A stretch of DNA of 64,000 bases from S015-6 sp964384945. GTDB taxonomy: Bacteria; Desulfobacterota; DSWW01. This document shows positions 51,492 to 61,400 of this stretch, piece after piece. The position numbers and the translations under genes are program-made. Every line of letters starts with the position of its first letter. Positions within the stretch are counted from its first letter, which is position 1. Where the stretch lies: contig CAYLMK010000015.1 in NCBI GenBank assembly GCA_964384945.1, positions 65,535 through 129,534 on the forward strand, in the 5' to 3' direction. The notes below the pieces were generated by a model that did no database searches, was not told the origin of the DNA, and worked only from the letters and a program-made list of their open reading frames with translations.

Positions 51492-53126
51492 TTACCTCTG
51501 GATCGAGCAGGCCTCGCATCCGCATCCGGCCTCGATACGGCGCGTGGAGCTGAAGGTTACACCGAACGTGGGGCACCAGCTCGAGTGCTTTCCCGGGCCG
51601 CCGGCAACGAGGATACGGATGTGCTCCGGCTGACGCACCAGAGGAATGCGGCCTCCCCACTCCGGCAGCCTGTCCGCATATCCGCCCCACGAGGTCAGCT
51701 CGCCGAGCTTTTCCTCTGAAATGCGGTCGATCGGTACGCGGGCCCGCTCGTACAAAGCTTCTTGAACGTCCTGTCGAGAGAAGCCGGACTGAGCGATGGT
51801 TCGGGCGTGTTCCGGGCCGAGTATTACGTATGTGTCCCCGCCGACGTAAAGGTGATTGTTTCCCACCGTGGTCATGGTTTGGGCCAGAGAGTTCAGGAGG
51901 GAGACGCCCGTGCTGGATCCGTGGTCGTTGATATTGTGAGGGCCTTCCGCGCCAACCACCGTGACGCAGCTCTCGGCCGCATGAAACCCGAGGGACACAC
52001 GGAAGGGCGGCCACGGGCTCTCGGCCTCGTTCTCGGCGATGCAGTACGTGTACTTGGCCGGCGAGCCCTGGGTTGCCTTGTCGGTCGAGCCGGGGATGGC
52101 GCCTCCGATGTTCTGCAGGATCAGACGGACGGCCCGGCCCAGAACTGCATTCGCGCGGTTTCCCGGGCCGAAGCAGTTCGCGCCCGCGTTCATGCCCAGC
52201 CCGACCGTTACGGGCCCGTGCACGATCAGCAGCACCCCGCAAGGATGGGTGGTCGTCTGGATCGCGGCGAGGTTGAACGACGGCTCCAGCACGGCCTCCA
52301 CGGCGGCGATGAGAACCGGCATATGCTCCGGCAGACAGCCTGCCATCACGGCATTGATCGCAATCTTCTGCACGGCGGCCGGGGCGTTCCGCGGCGGGAG
52401 CCTGCCCACGGATTCCAGGGGATCCCGCTGCGTCCCTTTGCACAGGGCCTCCACGCGGTCCCGCGTGGGCACCACGATCGGGAGCCCGTCCGTCCAACCC
52501 CTTGCGTAAAACCGTTCGGCCGCAGCGAGTTCGTCGGCTGCCGGCTCGGCCTCCAGGTTCTCGGCGGCAGGGGTCGGATCGAAATCGCCTTCCACCCGGC
52601 CCTGCGTCAGGCCGGCCGCGACCGTTGCGACAAGGTCGGCGGTCACCCGTGCCTCCGCCTCGTCGCGGGAGATTCCTCCCACCGGATGACCCACTTCTCC
52701 CAGAGGCAGACCCGCGGCGTTTTGCTGCCGCAGCAATTCCCGGGAGAGGCCGAGAAAGGGTGTGGTGCTGAGACCCACGGACGCGCACCCCCGCCGGGCC
52801 AGCTCGATCTGATCGTGGACACTCCACGATGTGCACGAGCCTCAGTCGTTGATTGCGAGCACCACGGCGTGGCAGTCCCGGCCGATCTCCTCGAGCAGCG
52901 CTTCCGGAGCGGGTAGGGATGGGGCGCCCTTGTTGTAGTGCCGCGCCGAGATCCGGAACCGGTCCGCAAGGCGAGCCGCCATGCGGCCCAGGAGCGCGTC
53001 CGCATTCGGTTTGTTGTTGCTCAGGAAGCCGACGGTCTTGCCTGAGAGTTCGGCGAGAGCCGGCCGGGTGCGGGTCGAGATCCCCGGACCCGGCGATACG
53101 GGATTGAGGGCGATGATGGGAGCCAT
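51492..53126 (-). CDS. UGSC family selenoprotein with large C-terminal domain (UGA read as Sec95)
   Basis: The frame starts at ATG 53126, has an in-frame UGA at 52844-52842, and continues to a TAA at 51492. Read through, it encodes 544 residues. Around the UGA the protein reads AIND-U-GSCTSWSVHDQIELA, exactly the U-G-S-C motif of the UGSC (seleno)protein family, with Sec95 and Cys98 as a redox pair. The coding style is unbroken on both sides, and a perfect hairpin lies 11 nt downstream of UGA, as bacterial SECIS elements do. Residues 1 to about 175 form the UGSC domain; from about 205 a second domain follows (RFYARGWTDGLPIVVPTRDR) ending in GCGCEACSIQR. A gene caller would split it into a short hypothetical and a 428-residue protein. 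Reaction unknown; a thiol/selenol redox role is inferred. Confidence 0.85.
52812..52830 (-). promoter_or_regulatory. SECIS-like hairpin downstream of the UGA codon
   Basis: On the minus strand, ATCGTGG, loop AGTGT, CCACGAT form a perfect 7-bp stem with a 5-nt loop containing GU. The stem begins 11 nt after the UGA, inside the coding sequence, matching the position and size of bacterial SECIS elements bound by SelB. Confidence 0.75.
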
Positions 53127-53279
53127 GTCCGTCCTGAAGACAGCAGGTTCATCCTGGAACGCTGGAAGAGTAGCAGGTGGCGGAAGACGGGTCAACAAAG
53201 GTGCATGCACCGCGGGGTTGTGCCCCGGCAAGCCGGCGGCAGGTTCCAGAGGATCTCCAGGACGCCCACATCCCGTTTC

Positions 53280-53309
53280 TTGACACCCGATCGCGGACTT
53301 CTCTATGCT
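53280..53309 (+). promoter_or_regulatory. candidate sigma70 promoter for the ABC-type membrane protein
   Basis: TTGACA at 53280-53285 and TATGCT at 53304-53309 with 18-bp spacing; the ATG is 81 bp downstream. Confidence 0.45.
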
Positions 53310-53390
53310 CTTTGATTCTAAGCCCCGGCCTCCTGTCGAAATCGAGTATCGCCGAAACCGTTTATCTACCGGCGATCCCGGGTGATCCCT

Positions 53391-55163
53391 ATGGAAAGAC
53401 AGAAGCTTCCGATCGATCGGCACACTTGGGAGAGCTTCGTCCAGAGCGTGAAGCTCTTCCTCGCCTCGGAGCAAGCCGGCCGCCGGGCGAAGTGGCTCTT
53501 CGCGGCTCTTCTCCTCCTCATGTTCGGGACCAACGGCCTGAGCGTCGTGAACAGTTACGTGGCCCGCGCCTTCATGACCGCCATCGAGCATAAAGAGTAC
53601 GAAACCTTTGTCCGGATGGCCCTCCTGTCCGTGGGTGTCTACGCAGCCTCCACCCTCGTTTCCGTCTTCTACAGCTATACCGAGCAGCGCCTCGGGCTGC
53701 TCTGGCGGGTGTGGGCCACCCGCCAATCCCTGTTCCGTTACGCCGACCACCGGGTGTACTTCGGGCTAAAGATGCGCGGAGAGATCGGAAATCCGGACCA
53801 GCGCATCGCGGATGACATCCGCGGCTTCACGACCAGCACCCTTTCGTTCATGCTCATGCTGTTGAACGGCTCGTTCACGGTAGTCGCCTTCTCCGGCGTC
53901 ATGTGGTCCATCAGTCCCCTCCTGCTCCTGGTCTCGGTGCTGTATGCCCTTGCCGGAACCCTGCTGACTTACACCTTCGGCCGCCAATTGATCCGCCTGA
54001 ATTACGATCAGCTCGACAGGGAGGCCAATTTCCGGGCCTCGCTCATCTACCTGCGGGCAAATGCCGAGTCGGTGGCGCTCTCTCGACGGGAAGGGCCCAT
54101 CATCCAGCTCAACCTGCGGAACCTGAGCGATCTGGCGAGGAACCTTCTTCGCATCATCCGCGTGAACCGAAACGTGAATTTCTTCACGACAGGCTACAAC
54201 TGGTTGATCCAGATCATTCCGGCCCTGCTCGTGGCGCCCCTGTTCATGAGCGGAAGGGTGGACTTCGGTGTGATCACCCAGTCGGCCATAGCCTTCACCC
54301 AACTGGTCGGGGCCTTTTCGCTCATCGTCAGGGAGTTCGGGTCCCTTTCGTCCTATGCGGCCATTTCGGCGAGGCTGGGGGCCCTGGCGGAGGCGGCTGG
54401 AAAAGAGGAGTCCGCGGAGCTCACCGCTGCTCAGCAGTCCGTCAAGGACGAGGCCCGGATTGTCTACGAGCGGCTTACGCTTCGGTCGCCCCGAAGCGGC
54501 CGGGTGCTGATCCGCGAACTGTCGATCGAGATCCCGCACGGCCTCCGCGTTCTCGTGCGGGGAAAGGACGAAACGGCCAGGTCCGCCCTGTTCAACGCCA
54601 CGGCAGGGCTCTGGGAGGCAAGCGAGGGACGGATTCTGCGGCCTCCCCTGGAACAGGTCCTCTTCCTGGCCGAACTCCCGTACCTGCCCCCCGGGACGCT
54701 CCGGGAGTTGCTCATGCGCCCATGGCCGGAGCGAGAGGGCCCGGTGGAAGAATGGCTCGGGGAGATCGAGGTTACGGATCAAGAGATGCTGGAGGCGCTG
54801 CAAACGCTGCATATGGATTCCATCCAGACGGGTGTCGGCGGCTGGGACAAGAGGCAATACTGGGAGAACACGCTGCCTCTGGACGCACAGAAACTCCTGG
54901 TCGTTGCCCGCGTCCTGATTGCCCGTCCGCGTTTTGTGTTCCTGGACAGACCGGGCAGCACCCTTCAGACCGAGCAGGTGGACCGGGTGCTCGAACTGTT
55001 TCGGGAGCGCGCGATCAGCTACGTGACGTTCGAGGATGAAGACCGCATCGTGAACCTGAGGGACTACGATCAGGTGCTGGAAATCGGAAGCGGCGGAGAC
55101 TGGACCTGGAAGGCGGTCCTGGGAGGCACGATCGTCGAAGACGGGCCTCCGACCCCCGTCTGA
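53391..55163 (+). CDS. ABC_membrane_2/SbmA-YddA-like transporter with degenerate ATPase domain
   Basis: 590 residues from ATG 53391. Residues 1-340 form the membrane domain of the peroxisomal-type/SbmA-BacA group (NSYVARAFMTAIEHKEYETF; then NPDQRIADDIRGFTTSTLSF, where NPDQR is the family hallmark). Residues 350-590 have the outline of an ABC ATPase, but every catalytic motif is eroded. Walker A reads VRGKDETARSA, with no GxxGxGKS lysine. The signature region reads LPLDAQKLLVVAR in place of LSGGE. Walker B is FVFLDRPGS, with Arg520 where the catalytic Glu should be. The frame is intact and the membrane domain well kept, so it may now work without ATP, as SbmA does. Confidence 0.8.
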   Translation: MERQKLPIDRHTWESFVQSVKLFLASEQAGRRAKWLFAALLLLMFGTNGLSVVNSYVARAFMTAIEHKEYETFVRMALLSVGVYAASTLVSVFYSYTEQRLGLLWRVWATRQSLFRYADHRVYFGLKMRGEIGNPDQRIADDIRGFTTSTLSFMLMLLNGSFTVVAFSGVMWSISPLLLLVSVLYALAGTLLTYTFGRQLIRLNYDQLDREANFRASLIYLRANAESVALSRREGPIIQLNLRNLSDLARNLLRIIRVNRNVNFFTTGYNWLIQIIPALLVAPLFMSGRVDFGVITQSAIAFTQLVGAFSLIVREFGSLSSYAAISARLGALAEAAGKEESAELTAAQQSVKDEARIVYERLTLRSPRSGRVLIRELSIEIPHGLRVLVRGKDETARSALFNATAGLWEASEGRILRPPLEQVLFLAELPYLPPGTLRELLMRPWPEREGPVEEWLGEIEVTDQEMLEALQTLHMDSIQTGVGGWDKRQYWENTLPLDAQKLLVVARVLIARPRFVFLDRPGSTLQTEQVDRVLELFRERAISYVTFEDEDRIVNLRDYDQVLEIGSGGDWTWKAVLGGTIVEDGPPTPV

Positions 55164-55326
55164 CCTCTTGTTGAGAAGGTTCTGTCAAGCGGCCCGGGCC
55201 AACAACGAGGACTGCTTTGCGACAACGGTGGGCTTGGGCAGCCTGTCCGGGCGAAAGCCGGGAACGAAGGACGCATGCAGCCCAGCGGACGGGCCTTCAT
55301 CGACGGCCCGCCGGCGGGAGCGCAGG

Positions 55327-58300
55327 GTGCGGGATCTGATTCTGGACGACTTCGAGGACCTTTCCGGATGGAAGCCCTTCGCCCCCGGAAAGGCCGAGCT
55401 CGCGATCTCCCGGGACGAGGGGGTCAAGGGCAAGGCCATGCGCCTCGATTTCGACTTTCATGGGGGCGGCGGTTTTGTCGTCGCGCGAAAGGAGCTTGCC
55501 CTCGAGATTCCCGAGAGCTACTCCCTGGGGTTTCGTGTGCGGGGGGCGGCCCCGCGCAACCATTTCGAGTTCAAACTGATCGACGACACGAACCGGAACG
55601 TCTGGCGCTACCGGGCGGAGGCGTTCGATTTCCCTGGGGAGTGGCGGCCCGTGAGGATTCGCGGGAGCCGGATCGAGTTCGCCTGGGGGCCCCTGGGAGG
55701 CGGGCCGCCCCGCGACATCGCGGCTCTCGAACTGGTCATCGCCGCGGGCCCGGGCGGCAGGGGGACGGTCTGGTTCGAAGAACTGCGCCTTCGGGACGAA
55801 ACCTACCGATCGACCCCGCGGGTCACGGCATCCGGGTCGCTCCCGGGCCATGAGCCGCAGAACGTCGTCAACTTCTCGGAGGCATCGAGCTGGCGCAGCG
55901 GGGTTCCGGATCGGCCCCACTGGTTGCAAATCGATTTCGGTCAGGAGAGGGAATTCGGCGGCCTGGTCATCCACTGGGAGGACGGCCTCCGCGGCCGCGA
56001 ATTCGAAGCCGAGGTCTCCTCCGACGGAGCGATGTGGAAAAGGGTCTACGCCACTTCCCAGGCAGACAGCGACCGGAGCTACCTCTTTCTCCCGGAGACG
56101 GTGGCCCGGTATGTCCGCCTCCGCCTGAACCGAAGCAGCGGCGGGCTCGGCTTCGGGATTCGAGGCGTGGAGGTCAAGCCCCACGATTTTTCGCGCTCCT
56201 TGAACCATTTCTTTGAGGCCGTGGCCCGGGATCATCGGGCCGGGCTCTATCCGAAATACCTTCTGGGGAGGCAGACCTACTGGACCCCTGCCGGCACCGT
56301 CCGGGGCGAGGGGCAGGCCCTGCTGAATGAAGAGGGCATGGTGGAGGTGGCCAAGGGATCCTTCTCGATCGCCCCTTTCCTGTTCGATGCAGGCCGGCTC
56401 ATTACCTGGGCGGATGCGCAGCTCGTGCAGAACCTTGAGCGGGGCTGCCTTCCCATACCTTCCGCGCAGTGGCGGACCGACCGGCTGGCCATGAAGGTGA
56501 CCGTGTATACCGCCGGTTTTTCGGGCCGCCCGGTGGTTTACCTTCGCTATCGCATCGAAAACCTGACTCCGCAAGGCCTTTCGGTGAGGTTCTTCGCCGC
56601 GATCCTGCCCTTCCAGGTCACACCGACCTGGCAGAACTGGCGGTCTTTTGGCGGAGCAAGCCCGATCCGCGAACTCACCTTCCGCGGGGGGGCGGTCCGG
56701 ATCGACGGGGAGAAGGCGGTGATCCTTTCGACTGAAGCGGCGGGCTTCGGGTCCGCTGCCTTTGCGCAGGGAGGGGTGGTGCAGTCCCTGGCCGAGGGCG
56801 AACTGCCGCAAAGGGCGGACGTAAAGGACGAATTCGGCTTCGCCTCGGGCGCGTTCCGCTTCGATCTCGAACTGGCTCCCCAGGCTGCCGGGGAAGTGGC
56901 GCTTGCGGTCCCGTCCTACCGCATGCAGGAGGTTGGAGAGGTGCTCCCATCTCCTTCGGAGGCGTTCCGGGATGCGGTGACGGATTGGGAGGCGGCCCTG
57001 GAAGCGGTGGAAATCCGTTTGCCGGGTCGGGCCCAAGCCATCCCCTGTTGCCTCAAGACCGCAGCGGCCCACATCCTCGTCAACCGGGACGGCCCGGCGC
57101 TGCAGCCAGGGCCCCGGCGCTACGCTCGCTCCTGGATCCGGGACGGGGCCGTCATGGGCGCGTCCCTGCTCCGGTTGGGGCACACCGAGCCGATCCGGGA
57201 CTTCATCCGCTGGTACAAGGGCTTTCAAGATGAGGACGGGAGGATCCCGGACTGCGTGGACCGGGAGGGCGCGGAGTGGTTGCCGGAATTCGACGCGTAC
57301 GGGCAGTTCATTTACGCCGTCATGGAGTACTATCGGTTCACCCGGGACCGGGGCTTCCTCGAGGAACTGCGGCCCGCCGTGGCCAAGACGCTCGCCCTTG
57401 TCGAGGGCCTGCTCGCGCAGAGGCTCACCGAGGAGTACCGCGGCCCTGAAAAATGCGCCTTCTACGGGATCCTGCCCGAATCCATGAGCCACGAGGGCTA
57501 CATGGCCCATCCGGTCCACGCTTACTGGGACGATTTCTGGGCGCTCCGCGGCTTCCGGGATGCGGCGGCCATGGCCGAGATTCTGGGAGACGGCGCCGAG
57601 GCGGAGCGGCTGGCCCGGGTGCGGGACAGGTTCTCGGAGGATCTTCGCTCCTCTCTGCGCGCGGCGATCGCCCGGCATCGGATCGACTATGTTCCGGGCT
57701 CGGTGGAACTCGGCGATTTCGATCCTGCCGCCACCTCGGTCGCCCTGAGCCCCCTGGATGAACTCGCGGTCCTTCCCCGGCCTGAGATCAACCGAACCTT
57801 CGACAAATACATGGCAGGCTTCCGGCAGCGCTGCAGCGGCGCGGTCGAGTGGAGCAACTACAGTGCCTACGAGATCCGGATCATCGGGGCCCTGGTGCGT
57901 CTGGGCAGGCGGGAGGAGGCCCTGGAACTCACGCGGTTCATGCTGGACGACAGGCGCATCCCTGCCTGGAACCAGTGGCCCGAGATCTCCTGGCGCGATC
58001 CCCGGAGCCCGAGCTTCCTGGGCGACCTGCCGCACGCCTGGATCAGCGCAGAGTACATCCTGGCGATCCGCAGCCTGTTCGCCTACGAACGGGAGGAGGA
58101 CGACTCCCTGGTGGTCGCCGCAGGCGTGGATCCGGCCTGGCTCAAGGAAGGTTTCACCGTGGAGGTGGGCTGTCTGCCTACCCACCATGGGAGCCTGTCC
58201 TACCGGATGCGGCTGGAGGACGCCGAAACCCTGCGTATTTCGCTCGATGGGGACCTCGAGGTGCCCGGGGGAGGGCTCGTGCTTCAGCCTCCGCTTTCGG

Positions 58301-58404
58301 GACCGATCCGCAAGGTCGAGCTGGGCGGCAGGCCGCTCGCGGCGTTCTCGGCCGACAGCTTCACCTGCCGGCAGTGCCCCTGTGAAGCGGTGGTGAGGGT
58401 CTGA
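55327..58404 (+). CDS. discoidin-domain protein with six-hairpin glycosidase-like domain
   Basis: 1025 residues from GTG 55327, chosen because GGGAG precedes it; the frame stays open upstream but without coding character. Residues 1-155 look like a CIA30/galactose-binding beta sandwich (LILDDFEDLSGW). Residues 165-290 are a discoidin/F5-8C-like domain (SSWRSGVPDRPHWLQIDFGQ; RYVRLRLNRSS). About 300-540 is a beta-sandwich linker. Residues 550-920 form an alpha/alpha barrel (RRYARSWIRDGAVMGASLLR, then EWSNYSAYEIRIIGALVRLG, LPHAWISAEYILAIRSLFAY). No signal peptide is seen, so it may be cytoplasmic. It converges with a GH94-like phosphorylase gene; both probably act on the same glucan. CAZy family not assigned. 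Confidence 0.7.
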   Translation: MRDLILDDFEDLSGWKPFAPGKAELAISRDEGVKGKAMRLDFDFHGGGGFVVARKELALEIPESYSLGFRVRGAAPRNHFEFKLIDDTNRNVWRYRAEAFDFPGEWRPVRIRGSRIEFAWGPLGGGPPRDIAALELVIAAGPGGRGTVWFEELRLRDETYRSTPRVTASGSLPGHEPQNVVNFSEASSWRSGVPDRPHWLQIDFGQEREFGGLVIHWEDGLRGREFEAEVSSDGAMWKRVYATSQADSDRSYLFLPETVARYVRLRLNRSSGGLGFGIRGVEVKPHDFSRSLNHFFEAVARDHRAGLYPKYLLGRQTYWTPAGTVRGEGQALLNEEGMVEVAKGSFSIAPFLFDAGRLITWADAQLVQNLERGCLPIPSAQWRTDRLAMKVTVYTAGFSGRPVVYLRYRIENLTPQGLSVRFFAAILPFQVTPTWQNWRSFGGASPIRELTFRGGAVRIDGEKAVILSTEAAGFGSAAFAQGGVVQSLAEGELPQRADVKDEFGFASGAFRFDLELAPQAAGEVALAVPSYRMQEVGEVLPSPSEAFRDAVTDWEAALEAVEIRLPGRAQAIPCCLKTAAAHILVNRDGPALQPGPRRYARSWIRDGAVMGASLLRLGHTEPIRDFIRWYKGFQDEDGRIPDCVDREGAEWLPEFDAYGQFIYAVMEYYRFTRDRGFLEELRPAVAKTLALVEGLLAQRLTEEYRGPEKCAFYGILPESMSHEGYMAHPVHAYWDDFWALRGFRDAAAMAEILGDGAEAERLARVRDRFSEDLRSSLRAAIARHRIDYVPGSVELGDFDPAATSVALSPLDELAVLPRPEINRTFDKYMAGFRQRCSGAVEWSNYSAYEIRIIGALVRLGRREEALELTRFMLDDRRIPAWNQWPEISWRDPRSPSFLGDLPHAWISAEYILAIRSLFAYEREEDDSLVVAAGVDPAWLKEGFTVEVGCLPTHHGSLSYRMRLEDAETLRISLDGDLEVPGGGLVLQPPLSGPIRKVELGGRPLAAFSADSFTCRQCPCEAVVRV

Positions 58405-58432
58405 AGGGTCCGGGCAAACGCCGGCCCGCCGC

Positions 58433-61400
58433 TCAGCCCAGATGCACGGTCATCCGATTCGCTTCCTCCCGAAGGAGCCGTTCCCGTACCGCCCGCATCG
58501 GAATCTCCGCCGCCCCGGTGCGATACGGATTGGCCTGCCGGGTGAAGGGAAGGTCGCCGCCGTTCAGGCTCACGGCCAGCGGGCCCGAGCCCGCGGCCCT
58601 GACACGGTAGGTGATCTCGAACGTCCGGCCCTCGAGTTCCATTTCCGCCTTGAGCCCGTCCAGGGATCTCGGGATCACCGGGTCGACGACGAGGCACGAT
58701 TTCCGCCTGCTCACGCCCAGGAGGCAGGAGAAGAGGAGCTTCGTCCAGATGCCGGCGCCGCTCGAATAGATCCGCCATCCCCCGTCGAGAGGGATCTCTC
58801 CTCTCAGGGCGCGGTCGTATTCCGCGCTTGCCTGGTAGCGGTCGCTGAAGGCCGCGTCCGAGCTGGAGTAGTAGCAGTTGGCCTGACGGATCGTGGCGGC
58901 GGGCACCAGGGCGCGGATGCCGATCGGGTTGGCCTGGCACAGGGCGAGGAAGAAACCGTCGGCGTCTCCGTAACGGGCCAGTGCCTCGGCGTAGCGAAGA
59001 TGCGCGTGGGTGTACATGAGGCCGATCTCGCGGCCGAAAAAGGCGGCCGATTCCGCGCGCTGGAAGTGTTTCTGCGGGCCGCCCCGGTATGCCATCGGGC
59101 GATCGAAGAGGCGGGCCCCGTCCGGGCCCGTGAGGCGAAGGCGGATGAGTTTCAGGTGATCCCTCGCCTGTTCCGGGGTGAACAGGTCGTCGATGACCGC
59201 GTGGATCATGGGGAGCAGGCTGTACGAGACCCCGGTAGAGCGATCCCGAGGATGCAGGAAGTATTCGATTCGGCCGTCCTCGCGGAAATAGGCGAGCCCG
59301 GCGACGGTTCCGTCCACAAGGAGCCGGCGCCGGAACTCCTCGCGGACGGCGGCCGCCGAGGATTCGAGTTCGCAGGCGCGTTCGCTCCGGCCGAGCGAGC
59401 GCAGGGCCCCGGCCAGGGCGGTGAGGGTCTGCACGTGAAGGGTCACGGTCCATGCGCTGCACAGGCGCTCCCGCATGGCCGGGTCAAAGGGCTGCATGGA
59501 ATCGTTCCAGTCCCCGTGGCCGTAAGCCGCCAGCCGGGTTCCCGGGATGACCCGGGCGCCGATCACGTTCAGGGCGCGCTCCACATGCCCCCACAGGCTT
59601 GCCTGTTCCGCCCTGGAAGCGCCCTCCGGATGAAAGAACGGGATCTTCTCGTCGAGCAGGTCCGCGTCCTCGGAGGCAGCGAGGTACGCTGCCAGTGCCG
59701 CCAGGGGCCAGAAGACGATGTCCCCGTGGGAGTCGGGCGGCCGGATATTTCTCTCACGGTCAAAGAACATGAACCACTGCGGCCAGTCCCCGTCCGGGTT
59801 CTGGGCCGAGAAGACCCGCACCAGAAGATCCCGTACGGGATCGAGCCGGCCCAGCGCGAGCAACAACTCGACCGGCCCCTGGCTGATGTCGCGGGTGCCC
59901 CACCCTCCGCCGGTGTACTGCTCGATGCCCCGCGGCGCCAGGTAGTGGATCAGCGCATTGTGCACGAACCATGGCACGATTTCTTCGAGGCGCGCCGCCT
60001 CACCGGCGAGCGCACTGCCCGCGGGAGGGTGAATGCGGAGGCGGGCGGTGAGATCCGTCCAGAACCGGCTTTCGTCAGGCGGGCCGGCCTCCCTCGGATC
60101 CGCCGTCTTCGGAGCGATGACTGCCGCGGCCGGCCCCGGCCCGTGTCGCACCGCTGTTTCCGCAGCGGGCTCGGGAATCAGGCGGCCCTTCATGCGGAAT
60201 GCGGCGGCGCAGGTCCGGCCTGTGACCAGGCAGAGGAACGGCTGATTGCGGGAGCGCCCGTCGGAGAAGAGCAGCTCGTCTCCGCCGATCCGCTCCAGGG
60301 ACGTGCCGGGCAAGGGAGCGATGTGGAACCCGCCGTCCGGGAAGCGCCGGCCCAGGTCCGTGTCGGACAGCGCGCCCACGAACACGCCTTCCCCGTCCCT
60401 CCGGACCGGGGCCGGCACTGCTTCGCTGCCGTCGTCGCCGCCCACGGCCAGGTGGTTGACGAGGAGAAGACGGACCGGCGGCCCGGAGAGCACGTCGACC
60501 GACAAGGTCATTTCGTGGCGGTCGATGCCGGCCGCACTGCGGACAGCGGTCATCCCGTCCCGGTGCTTGTAGACCCAGCGACAGGCCTGGGGGGTCATCT
60601 CGAAGGCGGAGGGCATCCCGAGCAGGCGCCAGCCTCGATCCGTCTCCACGAAGATGCGCTGGCCGTCGGCCCGCAGGAGGCTCAAGTAACCGTGAACCGT
60701 GGAGAGAAACCGGTTGATGCTGACATGGCCCTGCGTCACCATGGAGTGGAAGACCCCGTCCATCCAGGCGGTGGATGTGAGAGCTGCCTCGTCAGGGGTC
60801 AGGCGGCTGCCGGTGCGCAGGATGTGGACATGCGGTCGCAGGACCTTGAGATCCTTTTCCCTGAGCACCACGTGCCGGTGGGTGCCCGCGAAGAAGGAGA
60901 GGAGCCGGCCATCCTCCCGCTCCTCATGGCGGCGTTCCGGGCCGAAGAGGTCCTCGATCTCGGAACCGTTCAGGTCCAGGGCGTCCAGCAGAGGAGCGGA
61001 GCTGAAGAGGGTCTCAACGGGGCGCGCAGGACCGTACCCGGCCGCCCCGGATCCCTTGCCGGTTTCGCGGCCTGTCGTCCCCCCGCATTCGGCGCCTCGG
61101 TTTTCTCCCCCTGCTGCGAAGCCGCCGGCCTGCGGCGGGGGAATCGCCTCGGGAAGGCCCAGGACCCTGTCCACGATCGCGAGATCGATCGACGAGGTTG
61201 CCGGTTCGTGATGAGCCTCATACCAGCCGAAGAACCCGCTCTCCCTGGTCTCGCCCGGTTGCAGCCGCAAAGGCGCATCCTGGACCGCGGCCATCGAGTG
61301 CTCGTGCTGCCGGCGGATTCCCGGCAGGCCTTCGATCAACCCCACGGCGGGCCGGCCGGCCCGCGCCGCAAACCCGTGGATCTGGAGCGCGTCGGTTGCG

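Noticed and set aside
52842..52844. Reading the UGA in the UGSC gene as a nonsense mutation or sequencing error
   Set aside because: The UGA falls exactly at the Sec position of the family motif, and a SECIS-like hairpin follows; a random stop would not give both.
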